64,000 bases of DNA from an uncultured Saprospiraceae bacterium (GTDB taxonomy: Bacteria > Bacteroidota > Bacteroidia > Chitinophagales > Saprospiraceae): positions 1-64,000 of the forward strand of contig CALLPI010000007.1 of NCBI GenBank assembly GCA_938015595.1, in the 5' to 3' direction. A program made the position numbers and the translations under genes. Position 1 is the first letter of the stretch, and each line of letters opens with the position of its first letter. Shown piece by piece: positions 55,244 through 63,078 of the stretch. The notes beneath the pieces were generated by a model. The model had not been told where the DNA came from, did no database searches, and saw only the letters and a program-made list of their open reading frames with translations.

Positions 55244-56389
55244 TTAGAAGGCTACCCATTGCTGCTTTTTCGATGCCTCCACCACGCGTTCAATAAAGCG
55301 CATACCGCGTACCCCGTCACTGACTGTGGGAAAGTCATACAATGGGTCAGGCATATTACCAGCCATTCGAGCGCGCACTGCTAGCGCAAAATTGCGATAG
55401 ATATTGGCAAAGGCCTCCAGGTAGCCCTCCGGATGCCCAGCTGGAATACGGGCATGCGCTTGTGCCTCGGGCGCCAGCGAGCCTACCCCAGTACGCAATA
55501 CCTGGGTGGGTTTATCCAGCCAGCGCACCACCAGGGAATTGGGTTCCATCTGCGACCATTCCAAACTTCCCTTTTCACCATACACCCGAATGCGCAGGTT
55601 GTTTTCTTCGCCAGCAGCAATCTGACTGGCAAAGAGAATGCCCTTGGCACCGCCGCGAAAGCGCAGTAGCACGCTGCCATCATCGTCGAGTTTGCGGCCT
55701 GGTACAAAAGTAGTCAAATCGGCAAATATGTCGCTGATTTCCAAACCAGTGATATATTCTAAGAGATTTTCGGCATGTGTGCCGATGTCTCCCATAGCGC
55801 CAGTGGGGCCTGAACGCAAGGGGTCAGTGCGCCAGGCAGCTTGCTTTTGATTGCTGCCTTCCAGAAAGGTAGAGAGCCAGCCTTGAGGATACTCAGCTAT
55901 TACCTTACGTATTGCCCCCAGCTCTTTAGCACGAATCATAGCGCGCGCCTGCTTCACCATGGGGTAGCCGGTATAGTTGTGGGTCAGGGCAAATAGCAGG
56001 CTGGTCTGTTGGGTCAGTGCTTCCAGTTCAAGCGCTTCCTGCACATTGATACATAGCGGCTTGTCGCATACTACGTGAAAACCATATTCCAGAGCAGCCT
56101 TAGCTGGGCCAAAGTGTACGTGGTTGGGTGTCACAATAGAGACAAAGTCCATGCGCTCGCCTTCTGGCAGGCGGCTCTCTGCATCTATCATTTCTTCATA
56201 GCTACCGTACACGCGCTCCGGCGGCAAAAACAGCGCCTGACCGGAGGCTCTGGAGCGGGCGGGGTCACTGCTGAAAGCACCGCACACCAGTTCAATCTGT
56301 CCGTCCAGTGCAGCGGCCATGCGATGCACAGCACCGATGAAAGCGCCTTGGCCACCGCCTATCATGCCCATTCTGATTTTGCGATGCAT
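55244..56389 (-). CDS. Gfo/Idh/MocA-family oxidoreductase
   Basis: This 381-residue NAD(P)-dependent sugar-type oxidoreductase has the Rossmann start [20 protein letters not shown] and [20 protein letters not shown]. The catalytic EKP-like motif appears as CDKPLCIN, followed by [18 protein letters not shown] and [16 protein letters not shown]. Substrate is unknown; close relatives act on inositol or modified sugars. The ATG at 56389 is chosen because earlier codons read as a spurious extension. It is divergent from htrA and followed by the MtfA-like gene. Confidence 0.86.
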   Translation of the reverse strand: MHRKIRMGMIGGGQGAFIGAVHRMAAALDGQIELVCGAFSSDPARSRASGQALFLPPERVYGSYEEMIDAESRLPEGERMDFVSIVTPNHVHFGPAKAALEYGFHVVCDKPLCINVQEALELEALTQQTSLLFALTHNYTGYPMVKQARAMIRAKELGAIRKVIAEYPQGWLSTFLEGSNQKQAAWRTDPLRSGPTGAMGDIGTHAENLLEYITGLEISDIFADLTTFVPGRKLDDDGSVLLRFRGGAKGILFASQIAAGEENNLRIRVYGEKGSLEWSQMEPNSLVVRWLDKPTQVLRTGVGSLAPEAQAHARIPAGHPEGYLEAFANIYRNFALAVRARMAGNMPDPLYDFPTVSDGVRGMRFIERVVEASKKQQWVAF

Positions 56390-56517
56390 ACTCGTGTAAT
56401 TTTTGCGATGGGCAAAGGAAAGAAAAAGCCACCACATTTTGTCGAAAACTAGCTTTCGTTTGTCTATGCTTGCCTGCCGCCGTACACAGTAAAGCCGCTT
56501 TAGCACGTTACTACTAC

Positions 56518-56530
56518 TGTCAATTTGACA
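56518..56530. promoter_or_regulatory. Palindrome between divergent Gfo/Idh and htrA genes
   Basis: TGTCAA-T-TTGACA is a perfect 13-bp palindrome 64 bp upstream of the htrA ATG. It contains TCAATTTG (56520-56527), one mismatch from a -7 box, with TTTA 17 nt further up. It could be an operator overlapping the htrA promoter. Confidence 0.3.
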
Positions 56531-56594
56531 TTTTCACAAAGTGGAATGCAAATTGCAAAGGAGTATTCAGTCACAGCCAAAAACTAAGAACGAT

Positions 56595-58097
56595 ATGAAA
56601 CAGCAAATGTGGTTATCCGCTTTGGTAGCAGCTTGTGTAACTCTACTGACCGTAGGAGCATATCAGATGATCACCCAGTCATGGGGAGGTACAAAGGTGC
56701 GCGTGGAGCACATTGACGGCACACCTGCCCGCAGCGCTGTTTACACTGTAGATGAAAATGGCAACCCTGTGCCGCTAGACTTCACCGCCACCGCCGAAAA
56801 AGTAATGGACGCCGTGGTACACATCCGCTCTACGCAAACTCGTTCGTCGGCAGATGAATCTGGCTCCTTTGGCATGCCAGAAGATTTTTTTGAGTACTTC
56901 TTTGGCCCGCGCAATCGCGGTCAAAGCCCTCGCGGTGGCAGGCCCAGCCCACGCGTAGGCGATGGCTCCGGTGTCATCATCAGCTCTGATGGCTACATCG
57001 TAACCAACAACCACGTAGTGAATGGCGCTGATGATCTGGAAGTCACACTACACGATAACCGAAGCTACAAAGCCACTGTAGTAGGCATAGATCCCACTAC
57101 TGATCTGGCTGTAATCAAAATCAAAGAAACCGGCTTGTCTCACCTGGCCTTTGCAGACTCTGACAAAGTGCGCGTAGGTGAGTGGGTGCTGGCCGTAGGC
57201 AATCCTTTCAACCTCAATTCTACCGTTACGGCAGGCATTGTCAGTGCCAAAGGTCGCAATATCAACATCTTGCAAGAGCAGTATGCGGTAGAAAGTTTTA
57301 TCCAGACCGATGCAGCTATTAACCCCGGCAACAGCGGTGGCGCGCTGGTTAATCTGCAAGGCGGCCTCATCGGTATCAATACGGCTATTGCAAGCCCTAC
57401 AGGCGCTTATTCGGGCTATGGCTTTGCAGTACCTGCCAATATCGTGAGCAAAGTAGTCAATGACCTTATCGAATTTGGCTCAGTACAACGCGGTTTCCTC
57501 GGCATTACCATCCGTACTGTAGATGCCAACCTGGCGCGCGAAAAAGACCTTAAGGTGGTTAAAGGTGTGTACGTAGAACAACTCATGGACAACAGCGCCG
57601 CAGGCAAGGCTGGCGTCAAGCAAGGCGACGTGGTGGTAGCCATTGACGGCCAAGCAGTCAACTCCTCTTCTGAGTTGCAAGAGTTGGTAGCTCGCCGCCG
57701 CCCTGGCGATCAACTCACCCTCAAAGTGAACCGCAACGGCTCAGAGAAAACCTTCACCGTCACGCTCAACAACCGCAAGGGCGGTACCGAACTCATCGCT
57801 AAGGCCTCTAATGATGAAATCCTGAACATACTAGGCATTGAATTAGAAGCCATTTCTGCCTCTACTGCTCGCAAATTGGACGTACCCGGAGGCGTGCGCG
57901 TAACGGCGCTGCACAACGGCAAAATCCGCAATCAAACTCAAATGCGCGAAGGCTTCATCATCACTAAGGTAGATGGCAAATCTGTAAAAACCGTAGGTGA
58001 TTTTACGCAAGCGCTGGCCGATAAGAAAGGCGGCGTACTATTGGAAGGTCGCTACGAAGATATCCCAGGCGAATACTACTATGCCTTTGGCATGTGA
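56595..58097 (+). CDS. htrA: DegP/HtrA-family periplasmic serine protease
   Basis: HtrA proteases degrade or refold misfolded envelope proteins. The 500-residue protein has an N-terminal membrane or signal segment (MWLSALVAACVTLLTVGAYQ). The trypsin-like triad is His140 in TNNHVV, Asp170 in PTTDLAVI and Ser247 in NPGNSGGAL. Two PDZ domains follow (about 285-370 and 400-490, the first with GFLGITIRTVD). Family length and order are standard. Its end overlaps the convergent CDF transporter gene by 19 bp. Confidence 0.94.
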   Translation: MKQQMWLSALVAACVTLLTVGAYQMITQSWGGTKVRVEHIDGTPARSAVYTVDENGNPVPLDFTATAEKVMDAVVHIRSTQTRSSADESGSFGMPEDFFEYFFGPRNRGQSPRGGRPSPRVGDGSGVIISSDGYIVTNNHVVNGADDLEVTLHDNRSYKATVVGIDPTTDLAVIKIKETGLSHLAFADSDKVRVGEWVLAVGNPFNLNSTVTAGIVSAKGRNINILQEQYAVESFIQTDAAINPGNSGGALVNLQGGLIGINTAIASPTGAYSGYGFAVPANIVSKVVNDLIEFGSVQRGFLGITIRTVDANLAREKDLKVVKGVYVEQLMDNSAAGKAGVKQGDVVVAIDGQAVNSSSELQELVARRRPGDQLTLKVNRNGSEKTFTVTLNNRKGGTELIAKASNDEILNILGIELEAISASTARKLDVPGGVRVTALHNGKIRNQTQMREGFIITKVDGKSVKTVGDFTQALADKKGGVLLEGRYEDIPGEYYYAFGM

Positions 58098-59092
58098 TGA
58101 TAATCCTGGTGATTGCTCACAAACAATAAGTGCTCCAGCGTCCAGGGTACTTCCCGCTCCTGAGGGGCCCGGCGCTGGGCACACTCTTTTTTGGAGCAAA
58201 TGGCGCATGCTGCTGGCGGTGTACAAGGATCGGCATGCACAAAAAACTCTACTGGCATCGGGCTTTCACGCTGCACAATCTCTTCTAACATTTTCACCTC
58301 CGCATGGCCTTGCTCCACTGTAAAGTACCAGGGCACAGTAAGGTGACAATCAATATGAATGCTTGGCCCATAGCGTATGGCGCGCAGGTTGTGCAAGTCC
58401 ACCCAATTTTCGCGACGATGGCGAGCCAGCAATTCCGCCAGCGGCCTCAGACTATCCAGGTCGGTTTCGTCCATGATACCGGCAACGGAGGAGCGCAACA
58501 GCTTGTAACCCGTGTAAAGAATAACGAAGCCAAAAATCAGCGCTGTGGCATTATCAACCCATACCAGGCCAGTGAGCCACACTAAGCCCATACCTGCAAT
58601 GACACCTCCGGAAGAATACGCATCAGAAAGCAAGTGCTTGCCATCAGCCTGCAAAGTGAGCGAGCGCGACTTCTTGCCTTGTTGAAAAAGCGCGAAACCC
58701 AGGCCGAAATTAACTATGCCGGAAGCGGCCGTAAGCACCAGGCCAATGTCAATTTTTTGAATGGGTTGCGGAAACACCAAGTTGTAAAAAGCCTTGCCAA
58801 TAATAAGCAGCCCGGCTATGGCAATCAGCCCGCCTTCAAAGCCAGCAGCCAGAAACTCCACTTTGCCATGACCATAAGGGTGATTAGCATCCTTGGGCTT
58901 GGCCGTAAGTACTACACTGTAAATGGCAAAAAAGCCAGCTACCACGTTAATGATACTCTCCAGGGCATCGGTCAACACGGCATTGGAGTTGGTAAGCCAC
59001 CAGGCAAAAAACTTGACGGCCATCAGCGCCAGCCCAACGCCCACCACAATCACTTGGTAACGCAGGTTGAGCCGGTGGTTTTCTGCATTCAT
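58079..59092 (-). CDS. Cation diffusion facilitator transporter with cysteine-rich C-terminus
   Basis: CDF proteins export divalent metals by proton exchange. The 337-residue protein has about six helices with NSNAVLTDALESIINVVAGF (second-helix site) and HLLSDAYSSGGVIAGMG (H-x-x-x-D site in the fifth helix), HPYGHGKVEFLAAGFE between them, and a cytoplasmic domain. An unusual tail carries DPCTPPAACAICSKKEC with four cysteines, which could bind metal. The second-helix site has D-x-x-E-S in place of the usual D-x-x-x-D. Metal specificity is unknown. The 3' end overlaps htrA. Confidence 0.87.
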   Translation of the reverse strand: MNAENHRLNLRYQVIVVGVGLALMAVKFFAWWLTNSNAVLTDALESIINVVAGFFAIYSVVLTAKPKDANHPYGHGKVEFLAAGFEGGLIAIAGLLIIGKAFYNLVFPQPIQKIDIGLVLTAASGIVNFGLGFALFQQGKKSRSLTLQADGKHLLSDAYSSGGVIAGMGLVWLTGLVWVDNATALIFGFVILYTGYKLLRSSVAGIMDETDLDSLRPLAELLARHRRENWVDLHNLRAIRYGPSIHIDCHLTVPWYFTVEQGHAEVKMLEEIVQRESPMPVEFFVHADPCTPPAACAICSKKECAQRRAPQEREVPWTLEHLLFVSNHQDYHHMPKA

Positions 59093-59108
59093 AGACAACT
59101 GTCTTCTT

Positions 59109-60620
59109 TTATCGCATGAGTAATTGAAGCGCTCTGGCTGGCTGCACAAGACGTCCGGTTTGGCTGGTCTGGCGCGTTTGTTTGCCGCTATCGTGTAGAA
59201 TCTGCCAGGCATCACGGGCGGCCAAATCTGGCTTTATGCTCTTCATAAGTGCCAGTACTCCAGCTACATAAGGCGTAGCCATAGAAGTACCGTTGTAGGT
59301 AGCATACTGATTTTTTGGAATGGTAGAATAAATACCCACGCCCGGTGCTGCCACCGCCCAGGCAATGTCGCTCACATAATTAGAAAACTCGGCGCGCTCC
59401 AGATCTGCATTGATGGCACTCACACCAATGACACCGGGGGTATTCACTGGCGCAAACTCCCTGGCATTGCGATTGGCATTACCTGCAGCCGCTACTACGA
59501 TGGCGCCCTTTTGAGCAGCATACTGCACGGCCTTTTCGTAAGCGTTGGACTTAAGCCCTCCCACTCTGCCACCCAACGACATGGAAATGACGTCAGCGCC
59601 AGCATCGGCAGCCTCTAGCATGCCTCTGATGATGCTCTGCTGTGAACCAGCCCCACTTGCGCCCAGCACCCTCACACTGCTAACTTGAAAGAAGTTGTTG
59701 TCCGTAGAAAAAGAAGCTATGCCCTTGCCATTGTTTGACACGGCAGCCGCAATACCCGCGCAGTGCGTACCGTGCCCCATGGGGTCGGTATCGTATATCT
59801 GCTTGATGGAGCGGTAGTTGCCAGCCAGGTCTTCGTGTGCGGCATCCACGCCGGTATCTAATATGGCGATAAGGGCCTTTTTCTGAGGCTTTACCTTGCC
59901 ATCGCGCAGCATTTGATAAAGTTCAGCTATTTGCATAGCATCAAAGCCCCAAAGTTGGCTTAGCCCAGGATCGTTTATGCCGTACTGCCGCTGGCCTGGC
60001 GTTGGGGCAGGCGCAGGCTGCGGCGTCACTGCAATAATTTCATTGGGTTCTGACCATACTACTACTCTACTGCGGTAAAGCGCACGTTCAATGGCACCCA
60101 ACCTGTGGGTATGGCGCGGCGGTACGTTCACTGTGTAGTAGTTGTCCAGTTGAGTAATGTCAGGGCTACCAGGCTGAAAGGCTGGCTCAATTTCTAAGCC
60201 ATAGCGCTGGCGCAGGTGCTGTAAAGCCTCTAGGCTACCGCCTTCTTCCAATTGGATAAGCAACTCAGCATTGGCATCCAGCTCAGGCTCATCGCTATGA
60301 AAAGCCGACGGCCACGCTTTGGTATAGAAGTACAAAATCGCAAGTAGGGCCAACGTGATCAACCCCGGCAGACGCGCCTTTACCCGAGCCGACAGTGCCA
60401 TGACTGCCAGCCCAGTGCCAGCTACCACCAGCAAGTCCCTAGCTACAAGACCCAGCTTGGTGCCAAAACCCTGCTGCAGGAACAACAGCCCCAACACATA
60501 CGCAGCCAGCGACAGTACAAAAGCCGCCGGCAAGCCGCGCACAGACCGCTGCGCCGCGTGGCGATACAGCCATACCGTTAGCGACAATACCATGCCAGCA
60601 AAACCCAGTAAGTACCACAT
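59109..60620 (-). CDS. Membrane-anchored S8 (subtilisin-family) serine peptidase
   Basis: This 503-residue protein has an unusual N-terminal membrane part with about four helices (MWYLLGFAGMVLSLTVWLYR; VLSLAAYVLGLLFLQQG; LLVVAGTGLAVMALSA; ITLALLAILYFYT). A prodomain-like linker comes next, then the subtilase domain with Asp255 in AILDTGVD, His283 in GHGTHCAG and Ser446 in NGTSMATP. The peptidase lies outside the membrane if the first helix runs inside-out. A TTG 40 codons upstream (just after dapF) could extend the protein, but the ATG is preferred. It lies 121 nt after dapF on the same strand. Confidence 0.8.
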   Translation of the reverse strand: MWYLLGFAGMVLSLTVWLYRHAAQRSVRGLPAAFVLSLAAYVLGLLFLQQGFGTKLGLVARDLLVVAGTGLAVMALSARVKARLPGLITLALLAILYFYTKAWPSAFHSDEPELDANAELLIQLEEGGSLEALQHLRQRYGLEIEPAFQPGSPDITQLDNYYTVNVPPRHTHRLGAIERALYRSRVVVWSEPNEIIAVTPQPAPAPTPGQRQYGINDPGLSQLWGFDAMQIAELYQMLRDGKVKPQKKALIAILDTGVDAAHEDLAGNYRSIKQIYDTDPMGHGTHCAGIAAAVSNNGKGIASFSTDNNFFQVSSVRVLGASGAGSQQSIIRGMLEAADAGADVISMSLGGRVGGLKSNAYEKAVQYAAQKGAIVVAAAGNANRNAREFAPVNTPGVIGVSAINADLERAEFSNYVSDIAWAVAAPGVGIYSTIPKNQYATYNGTSMATPYVAGVLALMKSIKPDLAARDAWQILHDSGKQTRQTSQTGRLVQPARALQLLMR

Positions 60621-60741
60621 AATTTTTGGGTTGTGTAGTAAAAAGTTAATACCCGTCAAAAAATCCAGTTGGAAAGGTACGCCAAAACTTCCACAAGCAA
60701 AAGTTAAACTCAGGGTCGGGATACTTTTTTCGACGAGCAAT

Positions 60742-61539
60742 TCAACTCAGCCCATATACGCCTTCAAATACCACCTGTGCTGGCCCACAGAGCCACACCT
60801 GGCGGTAGCCAGAAGGCTCAGCTTCAAATCTGACTTCCAGCGCACCACCTTTGGTATGTATAGGAACAGTCAGTGAACCCTGCAGCCCCTGGCACACAGC
60901 GTGCGCTATGGCGGCAGCCGTCACGCCTGTACCGCAAGAGAGTGTCTCAGCCTCCACGCCGCGTTCGTAAGTAGCTACCTGCAAAGTGCCATCGGGTTGA
61001 ACGGCTACAAAATTCACGTTGATACCCTCACGAATGAAAGGTTCGGTATATCTCACCGCTCTTCCTTCAGCCAGTACATCTATACCTTTAAGGCTCGGCA
61101 CGAAGCGCACATAGTGTGGCGACCCTGTGTGAAGGCAATAAAAATCAGGGCCGGTGCGTACCTCATGCACATCATTGAGCTGTAGCTCCACCCAGTCGGA
61201 GCGCACAAGCCTTGCTTGGTGCGGGCCATCCACTGCCAGAAATCGGCACTGATCTTGCACTACACCCAGCCGATGCGCAAAAGCTACAATACAGCGCCCG
61301 CCGTTGCCACACATGGTGCTAGGGCGCCCATCGCTATTGAAGTATAACATTTCAAAGTCGTAGCCTGGTGCCTCACGCAGCAACATCAGTCCATCTGCCC
61401 CAATACCAAAGCGACGGTCACACATTTGTCGGATGAGGGCTTCATGGGTGGGGTCGATGAGCCTTTTCTGGCGGGCATCTATCAGCACAAAATCATTACC
61501 AGTACCCTGATATTTGAAGAAAGGAATTGACTTAGCCAT
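60742..61539 (-). CDS. dapF: Diaminopimelate epimerase
   Basis: DapF converts LL- to meso-diaminopimelate for peptidoglycan and lysine. The 265-residue protein starts IPFFKYQGTGNDFVLID and has GIGADGLMLL. It has the first catalytic cysteine in MCGNGGRC and the second in LSCGTGVTAAAIA. The length is standard. The ATG at 61539 gives the family start; a much longer open frame continues upstream through the small membrane protein gene but is not supported. The two genes are 10 nt apart and share a promoter. Confidence 0.95.
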   Translation of the reverse strand: MAKSIPFFKYQGTGNDFVLIDARQKRLIDPTHEALIRQMCDRRFGIGADGLMLLREAPGYDFEMLYFNSDGRPSTMCGNGGRCIVAFAHRLGVVQDQCRFLAVDGPHQARLVRSDWVELQLNDVHEVRTGPDFYCLHTGSPHYVRFVPSLKGIDVLAEGRAVRYTEPFIREGINVNFVAVQPDGTLQVATYERGVEAETLSCGTGVTAAAIAHAVCQGLQGSLTVPIHTKGGALEVRFEAEPSGYRQVWLCGPAQVVFEGVYGLS

Positions 61540-61549
61540 AGGAGCATCA

Positions 61550-61768
61550 CTAGTTTTGCCGAATGGAATCGGCAGCAGCAGGAAGTGGTGCATCAGTATT
61601 GCGAAACACATCCGCCAGAGGCACGCCCAGAGTACAGGCTCTGATCCAAACCAATAACACGAAAAAAAGAATAACCACCAGCCCAAACAGGGGGAATCTG
61701 CGCCCCCAAATATTGCTACTGGAGTGGTCAGGCCATTCAGATGGCGGAGTCGGATTTTGGTTATTCAT
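61550..61768 (-). CDS. Small single-helix membrane protein upstream of dapF
   Basis: This 72-residue protein has a short polar N-terminus (NNQNPTPPSEWPDHSSS), one membrane helix (FPLFGLVVILFFVLLVWIRA) and a short C-terminal tail. No family is recognised. It is supported by the well-placed -7 element, the clear helix and its tight spacing to dapF. It could be a small accessory protein of cell-wall synthesis, but nothing in the sequence shows that. Confidence 0.5.
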   Translation of the reverse strand: MNNQNPTPPSEWPDHSSSNIWGRRFPLFGLVVILFFVLLVWIRACTLGVPLADVFRNTDAPLPAAADSIRQN

Positions 61769-61792
61769 TACCCGTGAAAAATTTTGCTGCAG

Positions 61793-61800
61793 CAAAGGTA
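61793..61800 (-). promoter_or_regulatory. -7 element of the small membrane protein/dapF unit
   Basis: The minus strand reads TACCTTTG, an exact TAnnTTTG match 24 nt before the ATG at 61768. No clear -33 box is visible. Confidence 0.5.
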
Positions 61801-61922
61801 ATCAAAAAAAGCCCCGTACAGCAGGACGAATCCTTGTGCACGAGGCCGAAAAGCTAAAGTCAGTTCTTCTTTCCATCTGGTTTCTACAGGAAGAGAACCA
61901 AAAGTCGTGCCGGATTTTGCCC

Positions 61923-62891
61923 CTATTGTTGCACTATGCCGAAGAACTCGGCAGCCCACCAAGTGGAGTGAAAATCTACATCTTTGGCAAAGGTGGCAGT
62001 TTGGCCACCATGGCGCGGGCCAGTACCAGGATCCACCGCAATGGCATGCCCTAGCCCCTGGATGTCGTAACGCACTATGGCGCGTTTGTTCTGGGCCATC
62101 CAAGTAGTGCGCGTTACTTTGTTATTGCCTTGAAACGAAGTTTCTTCCTGCCCTTGCCAGGGGGATATCCCCCAAAGATTTGACCACTGTTTGACCAGTT
62201 CGCCGGCATTGGCTATTTTTACTACGGCGTCGTCCACTCCATGTATAATAGCCAGGCGCGGCCAGGAGCCAGCATAGCCTGGATTTTGGGCGCGCACTTT
62301 ATTGCCCCATTCTTGAGGACTCAGAACAACCACTCCACTCATGGCAGCCATTCCAGTGGGAATATCGGTAGCTGCGCCATAGGGTACACCGGCCATCACT
62401 GTGCCAGATTCAAATACCTCGGGGTAAGTTGCCAGCATAGCAGCAGCCATAGCGCCACCTGCTGATATACCAGTAATGAACACCTGCCGGCGATTGAGGC
62501 CGTGCCCGGCTATAGTGTGGTCTATCATTTGCCTGATGGAGAGAACTTCGCCACTGCCTCGCCGGTAGTCATTTTCGTTAAACCAGTTGAAGCAGCGATT
62601 CACATTATTGGCACTCTGCTGCTGTGGGTACAGCACCACAAACTTTTCTTGGTCAGCAAGGGTATTCCAGCCACTGAGGCGAGCCATCTCAGCGGCATCC
62701 TGCAGGCAACCGTGTAGTACCACTACCAGCGGAGCGTTGCGGCGCAGCCCTTCCGGTACATATTGGTAGCATTTTAACTCTCCAGGGTTGCTACCAAAGC
62801 CGGTCACTTCGCTCATGCCGATGGCTTCGGGCTTCTCGCAGCGGTTTAGTGATAGAATGGTTAGAAGGGTTAGCGTAAGGTATCGGTACAT
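61923..62891 (-). CDS. PHB depolymerase-family extracellular esterase
   Basis: This 322-residue alpha/beta hydrolase belongs to the esterase PHB depolymerase group. It has a hydrophobic export signal (YLTLTLLTILSLNRC). The oxyanion/first block is PLVVVLHGCLQDAAEM, followed by YPQQQSANNVNRCFNWFNEN and the nucleophile GISAGGAMAAAMLATYPE. The acid lies in IIHGVDDAVVKIANA and the histidine in QGLGHAIAVDPG. Members cleave polyhydroxyalkanoates, feruloyl or acetyl esters, so the substrate is open. No polymer-binding or T9SS domain is visible. It has its own -7 element. Confidence 0.83.
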   Translation of the reverse strand: MYRYLTLTLLTILSLNRCEKPEAIGMSEVTGFGSNPGELKCYQYVPEGLRRNAPLVVVLHGCLQDAAEMARLSGWNTLADQEKFVVLYPQQQSANNVNRCFNWFNENDYRRGSGEVLSIRQMIDHTIAGHGLNRRQVFITGISAGGAMAAAMLATYPEVFESGTVMAGVPYGAATDIPTGMAAMSGVVVLSPQEWGNKVRAQNPGYAGSWPRLAIIHGVDDAVVKIANAGELVKQWSNLWGISPWQGQEETSFQGNNKVTRTTWMAQNKRAIVRYDIQGLGHAIAVDPGTGPRHGGQTATFAKDVDFHSTWWAAEFFGIVQQ

Positions 62892-62916
62892 ATATGAGCT
62901 ATTTGAAACAATAAGA

Positions 62917-62924
62917 CAAAGGTA
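62917..62924 (-). promoter_or_regulatory. -7 element of the esterase gene
   Basis: The minus strand reads TACCTTTG (exact TAnnTTTG), 25 nt before the ATG at 62891. The gap beyond it (to 63078) also holds a weak AT-rich hairpin (AAAAATC/GATTTTT, 63028-63046) that may help end recN transcription. Confidence 0.45.
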
Positions 62925-63078
62925 CAAAATTATTACTGCTCTTCCGTTTTCAAGCCAGTACGGGGGCGGCGAGAGATGAACTCTATTAAGTTAAGCCCTC
63001 TAGGTAGAAAAAAAGGGGTCAAAAAGTAAAAATCGGGCTGATTTTTTGAGGAGAAAAAAGGGAGTTCCAGGCGTTTAG

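Noticed and set aside
61540-61686. A 49-codon extension of dapF
   Set aside because: It reads antisense-like through the small membrane protein gene in another frame; DapF proteins begin at the FFKYQGTGNDF region.
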